Of a DNA stretch of 64,000 nt, positions 60,013-64,000 are shown piece by piece (position 1 is the stretch's first letter; every line of letters starts with the position of its first letter). The notes below the pieces were generated by a model. The model saw nothing but the letters and a program-made list of their open reading frames with translations, was not told the origin of the DNA and made no database searches. The translations under genes and the position numbers were made by a program. Origin of the DNA: Streptomyces shenzhenensis (GTDB lineage: Bacteria; Actinomycetota; Actinomycetes; Streptomycetales; Streptomycetaceae). Location of the stretch: NCBI RefSeq assembly GCF_021462265.1, contig NZ_JAJONF010000011.1, positions 124,001 through 188,000 of the forward strand, written 5' to 3'.

Positions 60013-60708
60013 TCAGTTGTCGGCCAGGAACTGCTCGGCCAGCTGGTTGCCGAGGGACACCGCCGCGCTGTGGCTCTCGATGGGGGACGCCTTGGAGTTC
60101 TTGAACAGGATGTACGTCACGCCGGAGTCGGCGCCGCCGGTCGCCGGGTCGGGGTCGATGCCGAGCGCGTTGGCGGTGGCGTACGAGGCCTCACCGATGA
60201 TGTTCGTGGGGCCGGTGTCGCCGACCACCGCGTACTCGACCTTGTTGCCGTAGACGACGGCGACCACTCCGCCGCCCTTGATGCCGGCACTGGAGTAGTT
60301 CCAGATGCCGCTGGAGCTGGGGACCACGACGTACGGCAGCGACTCGGCCCGCAGCGGCTTGCCGTCCGACTGGTGGAACGCGGTGTCGTCCTGGTACCAG
60401 GGGTCGCGGTCCTCGTTGCAGTTGGTGGTGCGCTGCCCGTCGCAGTCGATGTCCATGTCGGCCTTCCAGAAGACCGCGCCGTTCTTGCCGCAGACGGGAA
60501 TCGTGGCCGACGTCTCGTCGTCGGTCTGGTACTTGCCGTTGGAGATCTGGGAACAGGACGTCACCTTGGCGAGCAGTTCCGCCGCGCTGACCGAGCCCTC
60601 CTGGGCGGACTTCGGTACGGCGGCGCCGGACGCGCTCGCGGGAAGCACTCCGGCGGCCAGCAGAGCGGCCCCGGAGGCCGCGGCAAGGGTCAGTGTTCGG
60701 ATGCGCAC
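60013..60708 (-). CDS. GH75 family chitosanase, secreted
   Basis: This 231-residue protein matches the glycoside hydrolase family 75 (fungal-type chitosanase) domain. It has a signal peptide (MRIRTLTLAAASGAALLAAGVLPASAS). The expected catalytic acid region is AVFWKADMDIDCDGQRT, followed by DTAFHQSDGKPLRAESLPYVVVP and VVAVVYGNKVEYAVVGDTGPTNIIGEASYATANALG. It would cleave beta-1,4-glucosamine linkages of chitosan. The GTG start at 60708 has AGAAGGG about 11 nt upstream. A palindrome just upstream resembles the CsnR operator, suggesting induction by chitosan oligomers. Confidence 0.9.
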   Translation of the reverse strand: MRIRTLTLAAASGAALLAAGVLPASASGAAVPKSAQEGSVSAAELLAKVTSCSQISNGKYQTDDETSATIPVCGKNGAVFWKADMDIDCDGQRTTNCNEDRDPWYQDDTAFHQSDGKPLRAESLPYVVVPSSSGIWNYSSAGIKGGGVVAVVYGNKVEYAVVGDTGPTNIIGEASYATANALGIDPDPATGGADSGVTYILFKNSKASPIESHSAAVSLGNQLAEQFLADN

Positions 60709-60728
60709 TGTGGGGGTGCCCTTCTGTT

Positions 60729-60741
60729 AGGAAAGTTTCCT
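60729..60741. promoter_or_regulatory. CsnR-like operator upstream of the chitosanase gene
   Basis: AGGAAAGTTTCCT is a palindrome with one central base, 20 nt upstream of the GTG. It resembles the operator reported for CsnR, the ROK-family repressor of Streptomyces chitosanase genes. This is from memory. Confidence 0.65.
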
Positions 60742-60934
60742 GACCGGGTGTCGTACAAGGTGGACCCGGCGGCATGTTCGCGTCAAGCCCTGGAGGTCAC
60801 ATCGGTGATTTCTTGCATATTGCGGCGATAAGTCCGGGACGGAAGACTGATGGGGCAGAACATTCCGGATATTCACACAGGAGCCGTGCGGGGTTCGGAC
60901 GGTGGCTCCGGTGGCTCCTGGGAGGCGAGGGGCC

Positions 60935-61546
60935 ATGTTCGTGCGCACGGTGTACGTGACCGGCGATCCGGCGAAGGCCGAGGCTGCCATCAGGGTGCTG
61001 AACAACGAGGGGCGCGAACTGCTCGAAGAACGCCCCGGGTACCGGGGTGCCGACGTCTTCGTCGACCGGGAGCTCGGCAAACTGCTCGCGGTGAGCTGGT
61101 GGGGCTCCGAGGCGGCCCGGCGCAACAGCGACCAGGTGATGTGCGAGCGGCGCGGGCCGATGCTGGAGCCGTTCGCGGGCACCGTCGCCGTCGAGAACTA
61201 CGAGGCGGCCGTCTTCCACTCGGTGCAGCCGCCGAGAGCGGGCGGCGGCATGCGTTCCACCCGCGTCGAGTTCGCCCCCGCCGACACGGACCTGTTCGTC
61301 GAGACGTTCCGCTCCTCGGCGATACCCCGGCTCGAAGCGGTGCCCGGCTTCGCCCGGTGCTCCCTGTTCGTCGACCGGCAGCGGGGCCGGGGGATGGTCG
61401 GCTCGCTCTACGTGGACCACGCCTCCATGGCCGCCTCGCGCGCCGGGCAGGCGGCGGCCCGGAGCGCGGACGCGGCCAAGGCGCAGGTCACCGTGGTCGG
61501 CCTGGAGGAGTTCGAGGTCGTCCACGCGGATGTGCGCCCCGGCTGA
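60935..61546 (+). CDS. ABM-like dimeric alpha/beta barrel protein
   Basis: This 203-residue protein looks like two tandem ferredoxin-like units of the antibiotic biosynthesis monooxygenase (ABM)/dimeric alpha-beta barrel type. The first half has RTVYVTGDPAKAEAAIRVLNNEGRELLEERPGYRGADVFVDRELGKLLAVSWWGS. The second echoes it with EFAPADTDLFVETFRSSAIPRLEAVPGFARCSLFVDRQRGRGMVGSLYVD. Such proteins include monooxygenases, heme-degrading enzymes and proteins of unknown role. The ATG at 60935 follows GGGAGGCGAGGGG. It is divergent from the chitosanase gene and has no obvious partner. Confidence 0.78.
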   Translation: MFVRTVYVTGDPAKAEAAIRVLNNEGRELLEERPGYRGADVFVDRELGKLLAVSWWGSEAARRNSDQVMCERRGPMLEPFAGTVAVENYEAAVFHSVQPPRAGGGMRSTRVEFAPADTDLFVETFRSSAIPRLEAVPGFARCSLFVDRQRGRGMVGSLYVDHASMAASRAGQAAARSADAAKAQVTVVGLEEFEVVHADVRPG

Positions 61547-61576
61547 CGCGCCCCGCGCCGGGGCCGGCGACGCGAA

Positions 61577-61610
61577 CGGCCGTCCCGCCGTGCGTACGGC
61601 GGGACGGCCG
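61577..61610. terminator. Bidirectional terminator hairpin
   Basis: A perfect 14-bp inverted repeat (61577-61590 and 61597-61610, loop TGCGTA) separates the convergent ABM-like and aldo/keto reductase genes. Confidence 0.85.
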
Positions 61611-61652
61611 GGGTGGACCGGGCTCCCGCCCGCTCCGTGCCGTGCTTCTCGC

Positions 61653-62489
61653 TCAGTCCATGTCGAAGACCGCGGGGTTCGGGCCGATGCGCCGGTCCTC
61701 GTTGAGCGCGCTGATCGCCGCGAGGTCCTCGGTGTCCAGGCTGAAGTCGAACACCTGGATGTTCTCCTTGATCCGGGACGGCGTCACGGACTTCGGGATC
61801 ACCACGTTGCCCAGCTGGATGTGCCAGCGGAGCACGACCTGGGCCGGGGTGCGGTTGTGCTTCTGCGCGATGGCGACGAGCGCCGGCACTTCCAGCAGCC
61901 CCTTGCCCTGGCCGAGCGGCGACCAGGCCTCGGTGGCGATGCCCTGCTCCTCGTGGAGTTCCCGGGACGCGTGCTGCTGCAGATACGGGTGCAGTTCGAT
62001 CTGGTTGACCGCCGGGATGACCGAGGTCTCCGCGATCAGCCGCTCCACGTGCTCCGGAAGGAAGTTCGAGACGCCGATCGCCCTGACCCGGCCGTCGGCG
62101 AGCAGCTTCTCGAACGCCTTGTACGAGTCGATGTACTTGCCCCGGGCCGGCAGCGGCCAGTGGATGAGGTACAGGTCCAGGTAGTCCAGACCCAGCTGCG
62201 CCAGCGACGCGTCGAAGGCGCGCAGCGTGGCGTCGTATCCCTGGTCGGCGTTCCAGAGCTTGGTGGTGACGAAGACGTCCTCACGCGGAACGCCGGAGGC
62301 GGCGATCGCCCTGCCGGTGCCCGCCTCGTTGCCGTAGATCGCCGCTGTGTCGATGCTGCGGTACCCGGCCTCCAGCGCCGTGGCGACGGCCCGCTCGGCC
62401 TCGTCGTCCGGCACCTGCCACACGCCGAAGCCCAGCTGAGGCATCTCCACGCCGTTGTTGAGGATTTTCGGGGGGACCTTGCTGCTCAC
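61653..62489 (-). CDS. Aldo/keto reductase (2,5-diketo-gluconate reductase-like)
   Basis: This 278-residue protein is a soluble NADPH-dependent aldo/keto reductase. The catalytic tetrad appears as DTAAIYGNE (Asp, Tyr), VTTKLW (Lys) and LIHWPL (His). VSNFLPEHVERLIAET, VNQIELHPYLQQ and the cofactor loop VVIPKSVTPSRIKENIQVF are also family features. The GTG at 62489 gives MSSKVPPKILNNGVEMPQLGFG, the usual start; AAGGA is about 10 nt upstream. Substrates are typically sugars, ketones or methylglyoxal and cannot be assigned. It stands alone. Confidence 0.93.
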   Translation of the reverse strand: MSSKVPPKILNNGVEMPQLGFGVWQVPDDEAERAVATALEAGYRSIDTAAIYGNEAGTGRAIAASGVPREDVFVTTKLWNADQGYDATLRAFDASLAQLGLDYLDLYLIHWPLPARGKYIDSYKAFEKLLADGRVRAIGVSNFLPEHVERLIAETSVIPAVNQIELHPYLQQHASRELHEEQGIATEAWSPLGQGKGLLEVPALVAIAQKHNRTPAQVVLRWHIQLGNVVIPKSVTPSRIKENIQVFDFSLDTEDLAAISALNEDRRIGPNPAVFDMD

Positions 62490-62642
62490 GAGCTCTCGAT
62501 CCTTAGGTTGTCGACAGGTGGTACTCCCATCGTCAACGATCACCGGCCCGGATGCATTCCTGATCGCGATATCCGCGAGCGGGGAGCGGCGGGTCCGCCG
62601 CGCGTCGTCGGACGTGTCGGGTCGATGTCGGCCGACGGGACT

Positions 62643-64000
62643 TCAGGCCCGGTACAGGGCCTCGATCTCGTTGGCGTAGGAGTTCTCGATCGCCTTGCGC
62701 TTCAGCTTCAGCGACGGGGTCAGCAGCCCGTGTTCCTCGGTGAACGGCTGGGCGAGGATACGGAACGTACGGATCGACTCGGCCTGCGACACCAGGGTGT
62801 TGGCGGCCACCACCGCGCGCCGCACCTCGGTCTCCAGGTCGGCGTCCCGTACCAGCTGGGCGGCGGACATCTGCGGCTTGCCCCGCATGGTCAGCCAGTG
62901 CTCGACCGCCTCGGTGTCGAGGGTGACCAGAGCGGCGATGTAGGGGCGGTCGTTGCCGACGACGATGCACTGGTTGACCAGCGGATGGTCCCGGACCCGC
63001 TCCTCCAGGACACCGGGGGAGACGCTCTTGCCGCCGGAGGTCACCAGGATCTCCTTCTTGCGGCCGGTGATGGTCAGATAGCCGTCCTCGTCGAGGGAGC
63101 CCAGGTCACCGGTGGCCAGCCAGCCGTCGTGCAGGGTGGCGTCGGTGGCCTTCTGGTTGTTGAGGTAGCCCTGGAACACGTTGCCGCCGTGCAGCCAGAT
63201 CTCCCCGTCGTCCGCGATGTGCACGGTGGTGCCCGGAATGGCCTGGCCGACCGTGCCGTACCGGGTGCGCTCGGGCGGGTTGGCGGTCGCCGCCGCCGTC
63301 GACTCGGTCAGGCCGTAGCCCTCGTAGATCTGCACGCCCGCGCCGGCGAAGAACAGACCGAGCCGGCGGTCCATGGCCGAGCCGCCGGACATGGCGTTGC
63401 GGATCCGGCCGCCCATCGCGGAGCGCACCTTGGCGTAGACGAGCTTGTCGAAGAGCTGGTGCTGCATGCGCAGCGACGCCGACGGGCCGGGGCCGGTGCC
63501 CCACGCCTTGGCCTCGACGGCGTCCGCGTACCTGACCGCGATCTCGACCGCCTTCTCGAACGGGCCGCCCTTGCCCTCCTTCTCCGCCTTGCGCCGCGCC
63601 GCGTTGAACACCTTCTCGAAGATGTACGGCACGGCCAGGATGAACGTCGGCCGGAACGCGGCCAGGTCGGGCAGCAGCGCCGCCGCGTGCAGCTGCGGCT
63701 GGTGGCCGAAGCGCACCCCGTGCCGGATCGCCGCCACCTCCACCATGCGCCCGAAGACGTGCGCCAGCGGCAGGAAGAGCAGGGTGGAGACCTCCTCGCC
63801 CTTCTTCGCGCGGAACACCGACTCCCAGCGGGCGACGACCGTGTCCGCCTCGTACATGAAGTTCCCGTGCGTGAGGACACAGCCCTTGGGGCGCCCGGTG
63901 GTGCCCGAGGTGTAGATGATCGTGGCGACCGAGTCCGGCGTGACCGCCTGCCGGTGCCGGCGCACCACCTCGTCCTCCAGGTGCGCGCCCGCGTCGTACA
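62643..64000 (-). CDS. Long-chain acyl-CoA synthetase (FadD-like), 5' end off window
   Basis: About 452 C-terminal residues of an AMP-forming long-chain fatty acid-CoA ligase are visible; the N-terminus lies beyond the right edge. The phosphate loop IIYTSGTTGRPKGCVLTHGN, the FLPLAHVFGRMVE helix, the AGVQIYEGYGLTESTAAATANPP adenine-site region, DGWLATGDLGSLDEDGYL and the linker GRKKEILVTSGGKSVSP are present. The C-terminus, ending in KLKRKAIENSYANEIEALYRA, is complete. It activates fatty acids for beta-oxidation or lipid synthesis. The reading frame stays open to position 64000. Confidence 0.94.
   Translation of the reverse strand, partial: YDAGAHLEDEVVRRHRQAVTPDSVATIIYTSGTTGRPKGCVLTHGNFMYEADTVVARWESVFRAKKGEEVSTLLFLPLAHVFGRMVEVAAIRHGVRFGHQPQLHAAALLPDLAAFRPTFILAVPYIFEKVFNAARRKAEKEGKGGPFEKAVEIAVRYADAVEAKAWGTGPGPSASLRMQHQLFDKLVYAKVRSAMGGRIRNAMSGGSAMDRRLGLFFAGAGVQIYEGYGLTESTAAATANPPERTRYGTVGQAIPGTTVHIADDGEIWLHGGNVFQGYLNNQKATDATLHDGWLATGDLGSLDEDGYLTITGRKKEILVTSGGKSVSPGVLEERVRDHPLVNQCIVVGNDRPYIAALVTLDTEAVEHWLTMRGKPQMSAAQLVRDADLETEVRRAVVAANTLVSQAESIRTFRILAQPFTEEHGLLTPSLKLKRKAIENSYANEIEALYRA

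Overview
The window is high-GC actinobacterial DNA and almost certainly comes from a Streptomyces chromosome. The evidence is heavy third-position GC, frequent GTG starts (one TTG start), pervasive ATGA/GTGA stop-start overlaps, a single rare TTA codon, a complete Streptomyces-type gas vesicle cluster in the order gvpOAFGYZJLSK, and a CBM2-tagged cellulase locus with a CebR-type operator. From memory, the order gas vesicles, then nar, then cellulases resembles the SCO6499-SCO6548 part of the S. coelicolor map. The species cannot be named from sequence alone.

Layout. 1-3687 (minus): an acyl/acetyl-CoA synthetase coupled to E1 alpha and E1 beta of a 2-oxoacid (or acetoin) dehydrogenase; E1 beta runs off the left edge. 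3880-5403: a DUF1254/DUF1214 protein. 5874-11047 (plus): four peptidases in a row (M55, M20, S9, S66), then a GNAT acetyltransferase, a VOC protein and a holin-like membrane protein. 12955-17092: a tightly overlapped NDH-2, transketolase and LigD-type polymerase operon. 17165-22464: the gas vesicle operon, ended by a perfect 14-bp stem shared with a convergent small membrane protein. 22706-29089: a methyltransferase, a PAP2-lipid kinase fusion, a histidine phosphatase, an ABC-F ATPase and small conserved proteins. 29336-37657: a repeat-rich secreted protein, a lysine-free aminotransferase-like protein coupled to an MBL-fold hydrolase, a second MBL hydrolase coupled to a DedA protein, a degenerate resolvase-like protein, and a membrane-anchored alkaline-phosphatase-fold protein. 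37977-40831: a MoxR ATPase coupled to a VWA/zinc-metallopeptidase protein. 40899-43919: OsmC, a second DnaK and an apparently orphan narJ. 44426-48301: two XRE regulators, two methyltransferases and a pterin dehydratase.

48504-57892 is a cellulose-degradation island: GH74 and GH48 on the minus strand, GH5 and GH6 on the plus strand, each carrying a family-2 carbohydrate-binding module. The divergent GH48/GH5 promoter region holds one perfect and one imperfect CebR-type palindrome, and the GH5 gene carries a TTA codon in its signal peptide. The remainder (57870-64000) holds a phytanoyl-CoA dioxygenase family protein, a His-rich methyltransferase, a GH75 chitosanase with a CsnR-like palindrome, an ABM-like protein, an aldo/keto reductase and the 3' part of a long-chain acyl-CoA synthetase.

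Repeats: one intergenic repeat family occurs about five times, a different palindromic unit sits inside a coding region, and there are two tandem arrays (18-bp intergenic, 24-bp coding). No tRNA, rRNA, CRISPR array, insertion sequence or prophage was recognised. The best candidates for less-described biology are the MoxR/VWA-metallopeptidase pair, the lysine-free aminotransferase/MBL pair, the degenerate resolvase-fold protein and the oppositely charged tails of GvpY and GvpZ.
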